From the NCBI GenBank assembly GCA_027257055.1, contig JAPVLO010000073.1, forward strand, positions 8,761,001-8,825,000: a stretch of 64,000 bases of DNA. Reading direction: 5' to 3'. A program made the position numbers and the translations under genes. Position 1 is the stretch's first letter. Each line of letters opens with the position of its first letter. The stretch is from Cephalopachus bancanus. Lineage: Eukaryota > Chordata > Mammalia > Primates > Tarsiidae. Below, piece by piece: positions 11,326 to 23,744 of this stretch. The notes beneath the pieces were generated by a model, which had not been told where the DNA came from, did no database searches, and saw nothing but the letters and a program-made list of their open reading frames with translations.

Positions 11326-12845
11326 AAATTAAAAAAATGCAAATATATGTTTACATATTTGTACATACCTACACAAATATTTGTGACACATTTTCTTCTT
11401 CTATCTGATTTAAAAGACAATTGCATAAAACAATAATTATAAAAATGTGTTGGACTTATATACAGGTATAATGTATATGAAAATAATAACAAAAGGAGGG
11501 GCAAGAGAATAAAGGCATATTGAAGTAAAATTTTTGTACTGTATTGATTTTATGTTAGTATCAGCCTAAACTAGATTGAGTTAAGAAGCCAATTATAATT
11601 TCTAAGAAAATAACTAACAAAATAACTAAAAAATATAGTAAAAGAAACAAGAGAATAAATATAAATCCCAAACTGAAAGACTGCAGGGAGAGATAGACAG
11701 TTCTACAATAACAGCTGGAGACTCTAATACCCTGCTGTCAATGATGGATAGATCAACCAGATAGAAGATAAATAAGGAATTAGAGAACTTAATAAGCTAC
11801 CCAGATCTAACAGACATAGGCAAAACACTTTACACAATAGCAGTAGCATTACATATCTTCTCAAGTGTACACAGGACATTTTCCAGGATAGACCAAATAT
11901 TAGGCCATTAACTTAATGTCAATAGATCTAATAAGATAGATATTATACATAGTATCATCTCCAACTACAAAAGTAAAGTTTGAAATCAATATAAGAGGTA
12001 AAACTATAAAATACACAAATTGAGGAAATTGAACCACACATTCTTAAACAGCCAATGAATAAAAGAAAAGATCACACGGAAAATTAGAAAATACCTAAAG
12101 ATGAATAAAAGTGAAAACACCGTATACCAAAACTTATGAGATACAGCAAAATAAGTACTGAGTGAGGGATTTATAGTTATAAGCTTATAGCTATGCAATT
12201 AGAACTAGAAAAGATCTCAAATTAACAACCTAGCTTTACAACATAGGCTTACTAGAAAAAGAGCAAACTAAACTCAAACCAGCACCAGAAAGGAAAGAAT
12301 AAAGATTAGAGCAAAGATAAGCAAAAAAGAAAATAAAAAGACAATAGAAAAAATTATGAAACCAAAAGTTGGGTTTTGAAAAGAGCAACAAAATTGACAT
12401 ATTAAACTAGATAGACTAAAGAAAGAAAAAGATAAGACTCAAATTATTAAAAAATCATAAATGAAAGAGGGACTATTACTACTAACTTTACAGAAGTAAA
12501 ATTTATAATACAAGAATGCTATGAATAATTGCGTGCCAACCAGTTGTATAACCTAGATGTAATGTACAAATTCTGAGAAAGCCAGAACCTACCAAGACTA
12601 AATCACAAAGAAATAGAGAATCTGAATAGATCTATAACTAGAAAGTAGACTGTATCAATAGTTAAAAATCTCCTAAGAAAAGCACTGGACCTGATGGCTT
12701 CATTGGTAAATTCTACCAAGCATTTAAAGGAGAACTAACACCACTTGTTTACAAACTTTTCCAAAACATTGAAGAAAAGGAAGCACTTCCCAACTCATTC
12801 TATGGAGCCAGCATTACCCTAATACCATAGCCAGAGAAAAACACT
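11326..12845 (+). mobile_element. L1 ORF2 fragment, left part of an interrupted L1
   Basis: Sense L1: an A-rich region before ORF2, then ORF2 from about 11640. At 11690-11900 it has the endonuclease-region text 'CAATAACAGCTGGAGACTCT' and 'GGATAGATCAACCAGATAGA', and it runs on to 'ATACCATAGCCAGAGAAAAA'. An MLT1 LTR interrupts it at 12846. Stops throughout. Confidence 0.8.
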
Positions 12846-13172
12846 TCTATGATCTGGATGTTTGGACCCCTCAAAATTCATGCATTGAAATCCTAAACGC
12901 CAAGGTGATGGATTTGGAGTCAAGGCCTATGGGAGGTAATTAAGTCATGGCGATGGAGTTCTCATGAATGGGATTAGTGCCCTTATAAAAGAGAACACAA
13001 AGATCTAGCTTGCCTCTGCCACCAAATAATGGCACAGTGAGAAAGAGTTATTTATGAACTGGAAAGGTTCACCAGACACTAAATCTGCTGGCATCATTAT
13101 TTTAGACTTCTCAGCCTCCAAAATTCTGAGAAATAAATAGCTATGTATAAGCTACCCTGAAAAAACTAAGAC
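12846..13172 (+). mobile_element. MLT1-type MaLR LTR inserted in L1 ORF2
   Basis: Reads in order 'CCCCTCAAAATTCATGCATT', 'GAAATCCTAAACGCCAAGG', 'CATGAATGGGATTAGTGCCC', 'TTATAAAAGAGAACACAAAG', 'CTCAGCCTCCAAAATTCTGA', 'GAAATAAATAGC' and 'AACTAAGACA'. This is the standard MLT1 layout, with TATA-like and AATAAA elements. L1 ORF2 continues on both sides, so it is a solo LTR in an older L1. Confidence 0.75.
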
Positions 13173-13810
13173 AAACATTACTGGAAAAGAAAACTATATA
13201 CTGATATGTCTTGTAAACATTGATGCAAAAATACTCAACAAAATGCTAGCAAACCAAATTCAGCAGTTTTTTAAAAGGTTTATATACCATGAACAAGTGA
13301 ATTTTGTGGATTTTATAGTTCTACCTCTTATATTGGTCATATACCATTGATTACTGGAATGCAGGGTTTTTTTGACATATATAAATCTAAAAAATGTACT
13401 ACATTATATGAATAAAATGAAGAGGGAAAAAAATGATCATCTCAGTTGATGCAGAAGAAACATTTGACAAAATTTATCATCCTTTCATCATAAAACAACT
13501 TTATAAACTATAATGAGAAGAACACTATCTCAGTATAATAAGAACTGTATATGAAAAAACCACAGAGAACATCATACTCAATGGTAAAAGGAGTGAAAGC
13601 TTTTCTTTAAGAGCAAGAACAAGGCAGAGATGTCCACTTTCACAACATCTTTTCCACATACTACTGGAAGCTTTAGCCAGAGTAATTAGGCAAGAAAAAG
13701 AAATAAAAGATATTTGAATTGGAAAAAAGGAGTAAATTATCTTTTTATAAATAATATATCACATACTGTATAGAAAACTCTAAACATTTCAAAAAACTGA
13801 TTAGAACTGA
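13173..13810 (+). mobile_element. L1 ORF2 reverse transcriptase region, middle part
   Basis: Sense L1 between the MLT1 LTR and the mariner. It includes the RT-region texts 'AATACTCAACAAAATGCTAG', 'ATCATCTCAGTTGATGCAGA' and 'AGCAAGAACAAGGCAGAGATG'. It ends at 'TTAGAACTGA', where the mariner sits. Confidence 0.8.
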
Positions 13811-13812
13811 TA

Positions 13813-14316
13813 TGAGCAGGGACCCCCCCTCAAAGAACTGAATTATCTGTTGGAGGTCAGATTCCTTGTAGTACATGTTTCCTCTGCTAGGTCAGTGTTC
13901 TAGGAACCCATCAGCAATGGTGTACCAGCTAACATTGTTGTGAGAGGCTGAGTTCAGCTTCAGTGAATTTTTTGGGGGAGATTCTTTCAATAACACATTT
14001 GTCCACTTCATGTTGGGGTTTGCAAGCACACCTACCCACACCATACTGAATGCTCAGCTGTTTTTGACCCAAAAGTACATGACTTCTGTCCTGTGTCCCA
14101 CCCTCCCTGTTCACCCAATCTAACCCCGAGTGACTTTTTTTTTTTAATTTCCTTGGATAAAAGTGTCCTAAAGGGAAATGTTTTGCTGATGTGAAAGAAG
14201 TGAAACAAAAAATGTCAGAAACACTAAAAGGAATCAAAACTGATGAAGTCTAAAATTGTAAGAATAAATATACCATTTTAAATAAATAAATGTTGCTTTT
14301 TGGGGGGGTCACTCCT
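13813..14316 (+). mobile_element. Internally deleted mariner element, copy 1
   Basis: A 504-bp element between TA dinucleotides (13811-13812 and 14317-14318) with imperfect inverted ends: GGACCCCCCCTCAAAGAAC at the left and TTTTTGGGGGGGTCACTCC at the right. A remnant transposase frame on the plus strand reads roughly 'KGKCFADVKEVKQKM' (about 14174-14217), near the transposase C-terminus. The N-terminal half and the last part of the gene are missing. It splits an L1 ORF2. It is the same family as 20790-21372, in opposite orientation. Confidence 0.8.
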
Positions 14317-14318
14317 TA

Positions 14319-15780
14319 TGAATGCATTCAGCAAAGTAGCAGAATACAAAATTAATACACAAAATATCAGTTGCATATCTATATACTAACAATCTGAAAA
14401 GGAAATTATGAAAGCAATTCCATTTACAATAGCATCAAAAAGGATAAAAGGCTTAGGAATTAACACCCCAGGAGGAAAAGACTTATGCAATAAAAACAAC
14501 AAAACATTGTTGAAAGAAATTAAAAAGACCTAAGTAAATGGACACACACCCTATATTCATGGACTGGAAAACTTAGCATTGTTAAGCTGTCAATACCACC
14601 CAAAGTGATCTGCAGATTCAATGCAGTCCCTATGAAAATTTAATGATCTTATGCAGAAATAGAAAAATTTGTCCTAAAGGTCACATGAACTCTCAAGGGA
14701 CTCTGAATAGTGAAAGCAATCTTGAAAAGAAGTACCCAGCTGCAGGACTCACACTACCTTATTTAAAAACTTACTAAAAATCTACTGTGATCAAAACAGT
14801 ATTGTATCGGCATAAAGACAGACATAGAGACCAATGGAATAGAATAGGAAGCCCAGAAATAAATCCTCACCTATATGGTCAAATAATTTTTGAAGAGTGC
14901 CAACATTATTCGTTTGGGAAATAATAGACTTTGAACAAATGATGTGAGGAAAAGTGGCTATCCACATGCAAAGAGATAGAATTGGATGTTTCTGTAACGC
15001 CACCTACAAAACAACTTAAAATGGATCAAAGACCTAAATGTAAGACCTGAAACTATTAAATGCTTAGAAGAAAACAAAGGGTAAAATCTTCACAACATTA
15101 GGTTTGGCAATGATTTGTTGGATGTGACACCAAAGGCACAAGCAACAAAAGAACAGACACATTGGACTTCATGAAATTTTTATAAAACGTTGTTCACCAA
15201 AAAGACACTATCAACAGAGCAAAAAGGCAGCTCAAAGAATGGAAGGAAATATTTGCAAATCATATCCAGGATATACAGAGAACTCCTAAAACTCAAAACC
15301 AGAAAATAATCAGCCATATTAAAAAATGAGCAAAGGACTTAAATAGACATTTTTCCAAAGAAGATATACACATGGATAACAAACACATGAAAAGATGCTC
15401 AACATCGCTAATCATTAGGAGAACACAAATCAAACTAAAATGAGATAACTTCAAACTTACTAAAATGATTACTATTACAAAAAACAGAAAATAAGTGTTG
15501 ATAAGAATGTGGATAAATTAGAAACATTTGTGGTCTGTTGGTAGGATTGTAAAATGGTATAGCTACTGTGTTATACAATATAGTGGTTCTTCAAAAAATT
15601 TTAAAAAAAGAATTTTCATATAATCTAGTAATTCCATTTTGGGATATATCTTCAAAACAATTGGAAGCAGGGTCTCAAAGAAATATTTTTATACTCATAT
15701 TCATAGTAGCATTATTTGCAATATGTAGATGAAACATGGAAGCAACCCAGATTTTGAATGGCTATGCAAAATCTGACACA

Positions 15781-15863
<83 letters not shown>

Positions 15864-16070
15864 TCATTAGTCAGTCTAAGAAAGGAAGGGAATTCTGACA
15901 TATGCTACAACACAGATGAAACCTGAGGACATTAAGCTTAGTGAAATAAATCAGTCACAAAAAGGCAAAAACTATGTCATTTAACTTATATAAGGTGCTT
16001 AGAGCAGTCAAAATCATAGAGACAGAGACTAGAATGTTAGTTGTCAGGGGTCAGGGGTAGAAAGATATGT
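14319..16070 (+). mobile_element. L1 ORF2 C-terminal part and 3' end
   Basis: Resumes the L1 broken at 13810 with 'ATTCAGCAAAGTAGCAGAAT'. It carries the post-RT and C-terminal regions ('ACAATGAGAACT'-like and 'CCAATGGAATAGAATAGGAA' texts) and 3' UTR-like sequence to about 16070. A CT/CA microsatellite has expanded in it at 15777-15861. Non-functional. Confidence 0.8.
15777..15861. repeat. Compound (CT)n(CA)n microsatellite
   Basis: A pure CT run of about 36 bp followed directly by a CA run of about 45 bp, starting from a short CA seed. It lies within the L1. Such a compound array is probably length-variable. Confidence 0.95.
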
Positions 16071-16450
16071 GGTATATCCATGCAATGAAATAGTTTTCTG
16101 GTAATAAAAATCAATGAACTATTGGTTCATGTTAACATGCTGATGAACCTTGAAAGTATCATACTAAGTGAAATAAGTCACAATAGGCTACATATTGTTT
16201 GATTCTAATAAGCAAATCTATAGAAACAGAACGTAAGTTAATGGCTATCCAGGGCTTGTAAGGGGGATGGGGGACGCTAATGGGTAGGGGGTTTCTTTCT
16301 GAGGTTATAAAAATGTTCTAAAATAAGATTGTGATTATGGTTGTACAACTGTGCATATATTCAAATATACTGAGAAATAGAATTTAAATGAATAAGTTTT
16401 ATGGTAGATAAGTTATGTCTCATAAGACTGTGAAAAATCGCTTACAAAAG
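16071..16450 (+). mobile_element. Second old L1 3' end, partial
   Basis: Repeats 3' features already present upstream: 'GATGAACCTTGAAAGTATC' and 'CTAAGTGAAATAAGTCACAA' against 'TTAGTGAAATAAATCAGTCA' at about 15940. So a second 3' end begins near 16071. It contains a G-rich 'GGGGGATGGGGGACG' before the tail. Confidence 0.6.
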
Positions 16451-16854
16451 TGGTTAAAAATTTGGAGAAAGGCGAAGTAGGAAAAAAAATCTTTAAAAAA
16501 ATTTCATTTTACTTTGTATGTTAAAATGGAGAAATACAATAAGAAACCATGTGAACACAGCTTTCTGCTAAGTAATTTTCCTGGCATCTCACTGAGGAAG
16601 AGAGATACAAGCTATCTTCAATAATAAATAAGAGGAAAAGAGCAAAAAGCTTCAGCAAAATATCTAATTTCCTGCAGAGGTAAAGAAATGAGATAATTCC
16701 TAAACTGTCTCAATAAACTACAAGGCCAAGAGTAGGCCTACCATCTAGGTGTTAATCCAGGACTCTATGCATTTCAATTCTCAGACTTTACAGGGTGCCT
16801 GCAAGTTTCAGTTAAGTTAGAAATTTTCTTAGAGATCCAACCTAAGATCTTCTT

Positions 16855-17260
16855 ATTGTGTACACAAGGCTATTCATTGCCGCACTATTTGCCAAAGCAG
16901 AAGTAACCCAAATATCCATCAGCAGGAGACTGGTTGAATAAACTCTGCTGCATACACACAATGGAGTATTAAGCAGCTGCAAAATTGAATGAGAAATATT
17001 TCCAAGTATTGCTGTCAAGCTATCTCCAGGTATATGCTTAAGAAAAAAAAAAAAAAGAAAAAAAAGAAAGCAAGCTCAGTGGAAATAGTGTGTACAATCT
17101 CTTATTTATCTAAGGAAGAGGGAGGGATGGCAACCCTTATGAGGAATGCACAGAGATAGTAGTTCGACTTCTTTGAATACTCATTTTCCTTTGTAGACTT
17201 AACTTTTGAGCTATCTAAATATTTTACCTAATTCTGAAACAAAATCACTTTCAGAAACCT
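16855..17260 (+). mobile_element. Old L1 3' end (L1M-like)
   Basis: The text 'TATTCATTGCCGCACTATTT', 'ATATCCATCAGCAGGAGACT' and 'CAATGGAGTATTAAGCAGCT', followed by an A-rich run at 17041-17070, fits an old L1 3' end in sense orientation. Confidence 0.65.
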
Positions 17261-17479
17261 ATCTGAAAGATTAAAAGTAAAATGAAATAAATGGCCAAAC
17301 TGTTTAATTGTATTAAAATATTTATATTTTCTAAACTAGCAAGGGAAAAACAAAAACCACTCTTACTTTAGACGATTCTAGTTAGGCATTTTTGGCACCT
17401 TCATCTGACTTTTGGTGGCTTTTTACGTGACTTAGACATAAGTATTTAATACTTTCATTAGTATTTTATAACTTTAAAG

Positions 17480-17690
17480 ATTGCTTATGGGGCTCTCTAG
17501 TACTAAACTCTTTGCTTGTTATTTTTTTTAACTTTCACAATGACACTGATAGGTATTATAACCTCCTTTTTACAGAGAGATACTAACTCTTTGAGACATT
17601 ATGTGACCTGCCCAATATCGGTTTGAGTCATTCATGGTAGGCAGCTTAACTCTGTAATCTATGCTCTTAACCACAACTACTCTGCTTATA
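17480..17690 (+). mobile_element. MIR SINE fragment
   Basis: Contains 'TTTTTACAGAGAGATACTAA' and 'CTATGCTCTTAACCACAACT', matching the MIR core and 3' half in sense orientation. Confidence 0.65.
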
Positions 17691-18196
17691 ATTAGATTTA
17701 TGTTAATATAAAGAATATGTAAGCATTTTTAATATGAATTAGTACTTAGAAAATGCATGCTTCACTTTTATCACCTTTGCCATTAAGGTAAACCCTCTGC
17801 ATTTTACACATCGGTGCAAATAAAAGTTGATTCAGCTATTTCTTCTGCTATAAAACAGAGAACAGGCAGGCGGTCCTCACCCTGCCTGGCACGTGCAGAG
17901 ACCTCAGCCACTCTGTGTGGGCAGGGTGCTATCAAGACCAGACCTCTGGGGGGCGGGGGGAATCTCTTGGAAGGAAAGAAGTATCACTTCTTTCTCAAGT
18001 GGAGTGTTTACACCTTGCTGTAACATTTGAACTTTCATAAGAGATGTAATAATTTTGATAATAAAATTCTTAACCATAAAAAACAAAATAAAATAAAACA
18101 GAGAAGTATGAAATTTAAACATATTTGCAATGGTCAAAAGCATTTTGATATATGTCAGCCTGTTACTCATTTTAATAAAATTAAATATATCATTTA
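17691..18196. other. Unassigned stretch with a GC-rich patch
   Basis: No gene seen. At about 17870-17965 there is a GC-rich patch (CTCACCCTGCCTGGCACG, then GGGGGGCGGGGGG) that stands out from the AT-rich surroundings. It may be a decayed repeat. The antisense frame here that continues into the Alu is not a gene. Confidence 0.4.
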
Positions 18197-18210
18197 AAAC
18201 TAACAAATGA

Positions 18211-18505
18211 GCTGGGCTCGGTGGCTCAGCCTGTAATCCTGCGCCTTTGGGAGGCTGAGGTGAGTGGATTGCCTGAGCCCACGGGTTCAAGACCCGCCTG
18301 GGCAGCGAGACCTCATCTCTAAAAAAAAAAAAAAAAAAAATCAGCCGGGCGTGGTAGCGTATGCCTGTAATTCCGGCTACTCGGAAGGCTGAGGCGGAAG
18401 GATCGCCGAAGCCCAGCAGGTCGAGGCTGTGGTGGCCGGGAGCAGCCACTGCATTCCAGTCTGGGCGATGGAGTGAGACTCCAACTCAAAAAAAAAAAAA
18501 AAATT
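18211..18505 (+). mobile_element. Alu SINE, lineage-specific type, full length
   Basis: A complete dimeric Alu in sense orientation, bounded by a 14-bp target duplication (AAACTAACAAATGA at 18197-18210 and 18506-18519). The left arm opens GCTGGGCTCGGTGGCTCAGC, one base shorter than the usual TGGCTCACGCC in the A-box region. The right arm has GGCCGGGAGCAGCC where other Alus have a GAGCCGAGATCGCGCC-type sequence. Confidence 0.95.
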
Positions 18506-18519
18506 AAACTAACAAATGA

Positions 18520-20780
18520 TTAGTTGTAATAAAATTACCATAAATAGGACTCTGTTGAATCATTTTAAAACTACTATTTACTACAAAGTTCAAGGGAAAA
18601 TTTTGGCCATTTTATACATATGTTTTGATTAAGCTTCTTGGAGAGGAGATATCTAATCTAAATATGCATTCTCATAAAACTTACTACAATGTTTTATTTA
18701 CTACAGGTAATATGTTCAACTAACTTTTGATATTTGCTGCAAATGAGAATAGAATCTGGATTCTGAAAGAAAAAAATAATCACCTTTTAAATGAGTGACA
18801 TTAATAACCAAACTCAGTTGTTTATTTCTTCTCATTTTTATTTTTGATTTGCTTTGTACATTAATTTCATCCACACACATGTATTGAACACCAGTTGCAT
18901 GAGGCCTTGTGCATTGGGTGTCTCCTTGTAGAGTTATCTGTCAGCCGTTGCCACCAGGTGTACAATCCTCTCATCGAGTTCTTTAAAGACATGCCGAAGC
19001 AAGCTAGCCTGAGAAAAGGTGGGATCTCCTTTTGTTGACTTTTTCAGACAGAAACCACCAACTCAAATGCCCACAGGGCCCTGTCAGAAAATCTAAATAA
19101 ATGAAATGGGTCAGGGAAAGAAACAACAGGGAGTGGTAGGGTTCCAGCAAACTGCAGACAGCAACATCTCAGTACTCCTTGTTTTCATTACAGAATGTGG
19201 GACCAAAGTTGTAAGAACTTCCAAGAAAGATGAAAAACGAGTGTTTAATTTGAAATCATAATCTAGAAATGCTTGTTTCTAAATCAACAACATAGTAAAA
19301 CAATAAAGTAAATTACAAAATAGAAAGCAAAAACTGAAATACAGCACGTGAGCTCCTACATATTACTGGTTGAATAGAACCCATCTATTGACCGAATTTC
19401 GCCTACAGGTTAGCACCACATGATCTGTTCTTTATTATATTTTCTCTGAGTTTCAGATCCTCGTCTGACATTCTATCTCTTTTGTGGGGGGATTGATACT
19501 GGGAATGTTTTTACCATTCAAAAAAGATTCCAGCTGCACTTCCAGTCATAGTCTTACCCTACAACCTCATCAGTACAACAGTTCAAAGTAAAACATAATA
19601 AAGCCCAACATTGATATAAAATCTGCCAAAGATTGTTTATAAATTCCTGCTTCAAGATCCAGAAACATTACAATGTAGAGCCTCTTCCTATGCGTGTGTT
19701 GAAGTTGTTACTTTTATATCCCTTTAGTTTCAATTATTTGTACTGTTTTGACTTTGAACCTGAAACTAAGCACACTCAAATTAAAACCAGAATTATATGA
19801 AAAATAAATGGTTTTGGAAGGCATAACACTTCCAGCCTGTGACCTGATTTCTATTTCTTGCCTGTTGAGGAAAATGCAGCTTCATTGTCTGTTTCAACCA
19901 GGATTCATGACTGTCAGTTTTCAGATGCTAGAAATTTTGTAGTTGGTCCTTTAGGCTCAAAAATCAGCTCTCTAACCCATTTACTGTTACCTAGGATTAG
20001 GAGTCAAAGGTAAATGATGGATTTCCTTCTCATATTTCTTACCTACATAAATAAAAACTGTTGAACTACAGTAAGAAATTTGAACTTTTCCTTTCCCATT
20101 CCAATTTGAAAGACATATTAGAACTCAGGTAATCACCCAATAAGAATGGAGAGTAGTAAGTAATCGCTGGCAGCCATTAGTCAAAGAAGCAACATCTCCG
20201 GATACAGAAATTGTCAGTCTTATTACCAGAATATGGGTAGAACACTGTGGTAGAATATGGGTAGAACATTGGCCCATTCAATATCCATTTCAGTGCTTGT
20301 ACTGCAGATGCTGGAAAGTAAGAATTTCCTCAATGCTAAGGGATGGCATGTGACTTGCAATCTCCCACTTAGATGTACTTTCATGAGATTTGATTCAAGA
20401 GTGGTCAAGAACCTGGGACAAATCTGGCAAAGCAAGAGTAGCTGTGGAGTCGGTGACCATTGTGGGAACATTCAAATTTTGCAGACAGCTTCTAATTGTA
20501 ACAGAGGCAGAAGTTTTCTTGTTGGTCCTATTCCACAATGTTATTTGGGAATTATTCCTAGAAGCTCAAATTAGAGTCTGTTTCTTTAACCCTCTCAGTG
20601 ATTCTGTAAATCATTTGAAATCCTGTGATAAATCAAATCCAATGAAAGCAAAGTTAGGGTGAAATGTTTGCTACCTTACTTTTGGCTTAATTGCCCATTA
20701 GCCAGGCCAAACATTGAGCCTTACAAAAAACAAAACAAAAAATTCCATTTCTGTCCACATTATGCTTACAAAATATATAA
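18520..20780. other. Unassigned AT-rich stretch
   Basis: No gene recognised. A short MIR/L2-like patch ('ATGTATTGAACACCAGTTGC') lies near 18880-18935. At 20228-20271 a 24-bp unit (AGAATATGGGTAGAACA...) is present twice in tandem. The open frames at 20257-20574 and 20390-20662 have no family features. Confidence 0.4.
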
Positions 20781-20789
20781 GCAGAACAA

Positions 20790-21372
20790 GAGACAAGGCC
20801 CTTCCCCACCAAAACCCTGGAATTTATTTCTTAAAAACTGTGTATTGTTTTGTATTTAAACTTCAGTCACCTTCAAAGTACTCTCTGTTTGATGCGATAC
20901 ACCTGTTGAGACACTTTTTCCACTGCTCAAAACAGTTTTTGAATTCATCAATTTTGGTGCTTGATAGTGCTTCTTCTGTTTTTTGTTTCATCTCTTCCGT
21001 ATCAGCAAAACGTTTCCCTTTGAGGACTTTTTTAATCTGGAAAAACAAACATGAAAAATGTCACTTGAGGCGAGATTGGGTGAATAGGGAGAGTAGGGCA
21101 TGGAGGTCATGTCATTTTTGGTCAAAAACTGCCAAATTTACTCAGTGCGGTGTGGGCAGGTGTGCTCGTAAATCATGCATCATGACATGGGCAAACGCAT
21201 TGAAACAATCTCCACAAAAAAATTCACTGAAACCGAACACAGCCTCTCACAGCAATGCTAGGGGGTACATTAATGCCTGTGGGTTCCTAGAAACTTACCT
21301 AGCAGGGGAAGCCTGTACTACAAGGGGCTCACCCTCCAAAAAATAAGTTTTTTGGCGACCCACCCCCAGTAA
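20790..21372 (-). mobile_element. Internally deleted mariner element, copy 2
   Basis: The minus strand at 20863-21048 encodes the end of a mariner transposase. It reads 'IKKVLKGKRFADTEEMKQK', then 'FKNCFEQWKK' and 'CIASNREYFEGD', then stops. Upstream, degraded pieces read 'HDLRAHLPTPH' and 'LAVFDQK'. The N-terminal half and the intact catalytic motif around the third Asp are missing. Inverted ends are uncertain, so boundaries are approximate. It shares the body of the element at 13813-14316 in the opposite orientation but keeps the C-terminal end that copy lost. Confidence 0.8.
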
Positions 21373-23740
21373 TTTGAAAATGAAGGAAAAAGTCTTGAAG
21401 AGAAAGGATTACTTGACCAATGCCTTACAGCTGAAACTGTAGCTGCTACTGTCAGAGGTATTATTTTTTAATCACCCAATCATTTTGGAATGGACTCCCA
21501 ATCTTCTCTCACCCAATGTATAGCTCCCCAAGAGATTTATAGTGGTCTGGAGATGGAAGTAGGGGCAGATCCATAACTGCAGTTTATCACTGAAGGGCAA
21601 GTTACATACCACACAAAATCCCCATGGGCTGTCAAGTTCAGGGGCTCCAGAGCTTTTTCCATTTCAAAACTTTAGGGATTGCTTGGATGATCTGAACAGA
21701 GACTCACACACACTCATTTGATGAAACTTCAGATAATACCGGGTGCCTCAGCTTATATCATTACTGGGAAAATATTATACCCAAATTACATTTAAAACCT
21801 TGAGGCTAGGGAATCTCTCTTTCTTTCATATCCCTGCCATTCTGTTACTGTGGAAGACTATCCAAAACGTAGGTTTCTTTGCTCATCTATTCACCTTTTC
21901 AGGATTTCCTCTCCATTTTCTGTGCTTGCTTTCTCTGGAACTACCTTTTTGATGATTTCTTCCCTTACAATCTTTCATACCACCGCTTTTGGAAAACTCA
22001 ATCAGTGACAAAAACATACCTGCATACCCATAATCTCTTCAGTTGAGTTCTTGCCTTTTTGGAACTAAGCCTTTCTGAAGGGCACAGCTTCTCCTAAATA
22101 TCTTTATAGTCACATCCTCAATATTATCCTGACTCCACAGTGCTGTTTATAAGTAATTTCTCTTCCATGCTCTTAAAAATCACTCTTTCATTGAAGTTTA
22201 TGCCACTTGGCTATGGCATATTTTGTCCCTTGTATATATTTACTCATATAATATTGGCTTCTTGGTCACCTCAAATGTACAACATTTTACCCTGGCTCGT
22301 AGCCTTTCACTTCATCCCAAGTTTTACCATCTCTTGGTCCAAGTGAATAGCCCATCAAACCTCTTTGCATCAGAGTTTCTTGACTTCCTCAATACTAATA
22401 ACTTTAATTCCTAATCAATTTCTTCTGCTTCCATCATGGCTGTGGTAGTTAGCCATAACCTTTATATCTCTGAATATATCTCTATATCTCTAATCTCTAC
22501 TGTCTTACTCCTTTATACCATCTCACTCCATTATTCTCATTATATCTGCTTTCTTTCACTGGTATTTCCAGGTTCTAGATAACTCACTGAATTTTTAGCC
22601 AATCTGTCATCCTATACATTTATCCAAGTCCAGTGTTTCAGCCACTCTTATCCAAGACTGTACCTACTCTGAAACACTCAGGCTCTGGAATAAACTGTGT
22701 TTAAAGTTTTTAATACCTGTGCTTCAGCCCAAGAAAATTATAAACCAAGCAGATTTTCACTCGACAAACGTGTAGTCTCTAACCTTGGATGGGCCTTATC
22801 TTCACCTTGTATACCTTGTATATGGCCTAGGTCTAGATTACCTCTTTTTACTTCACATAGCAATTTTAAACCTTTACTACTCTTCCTAAGTACTTCAATC
22901 CTGCCTCCAACCTTACAGAATCTGGGGGTCATCAAGCATTAACATTTCAACCTCTTACCTTTAGTCATCTTTACAGGCATTGTTATATCTACTCTCATTC
23001 TCTTTACATTCTTCCTGCCTTTTCAGGAGACTTTTTCTTATTGGCCAAGACCAGCTCTCCATCTGCTCTCTGGGTCCCACCACTCTCATCTCTTCAGGAA
23101 CCTGCTTCATCAACTGCGCCCTCTTTCTCTGTGTCACCAGCCACTCCCATACTGTGGACTCTTCCTTTCAACCCTTAGGTATGCTTAATTCTCTCCCACA
23201 TTAAAAAGATTCAACTCATCCTCAATACATACTAGATATTGGCCACTATTGTGCCTTTCTTTCACGATTGAAGTTCATAAAAGTGTTGTGGGGTATCTTG
23301 ACTGAGATATTTAGCCCTAAGAGTTTTGAGAACCTAAAAAATAGAGAACAGAAATCCTGTTATTTCAAAACTGCAAGCAGTTTTCTTTCTCTATGTGCAG
23401 AATAAAATGTTTCTTTGTCTGGAGAAAAATATTTAATTGAACCCTTTTACTAAATCTAAAGCAAGCATTCACCTATTGTTCTTGTGGAGAACAGAACACT
23501 ATTAACCCAAATCTGATTTTTTTTTAGACTGAGAAGCTAAGTGTTCTATTGGTAATAAAAATTGTTCTATATTGCTGGAACAGATTATCATCTCTGAATT
23601 GAGTTCTTTGTGTTTGTTTATTTGGTGGGAGGAGATGAAAACTTTTTTTTTTTTTTTTGGTCCTGAATAATTTAGATACCCAGGATTGCAAACTGTTGCC
23701 TGATTTTTCAGGGAGTTGCAGGCATTCTCATTCAAGGGTT
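21373..23740. other. Unassigned pyrimidine-rich stretch
   Basis: No gene. Long T/C-rich text (21740-23230) may be a very old LINE, but I cannot name it. A pure T run lies at 23642-23659. Short open frames here lack family features. Confidence 0.35.
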
Positions 23741-23744
23741 AAGG

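Noticed and set aside
15777..15861. Possible CRISPR-like or VNTR array
   Set aside because: A dinucleotide microsatellite without spacers. No direct-repeat/spacer array exists anywhere in the window.
17870..17965. CpG island or promoter
   Set aside because: Only about 100 bp, few CpGs, no adjacent gene.
17904..18449. 181-codon open frame on the minus strand
   Set aside because: More than half is antisense Alu, and its end includes translated poly(T) (a run of Phe). Not a gene.
20714..21346. Longest open frame (210 codons, plus strand)
   Set aside because: It runs antisense through the mariner element. The real coding remnant is on the minus strand.
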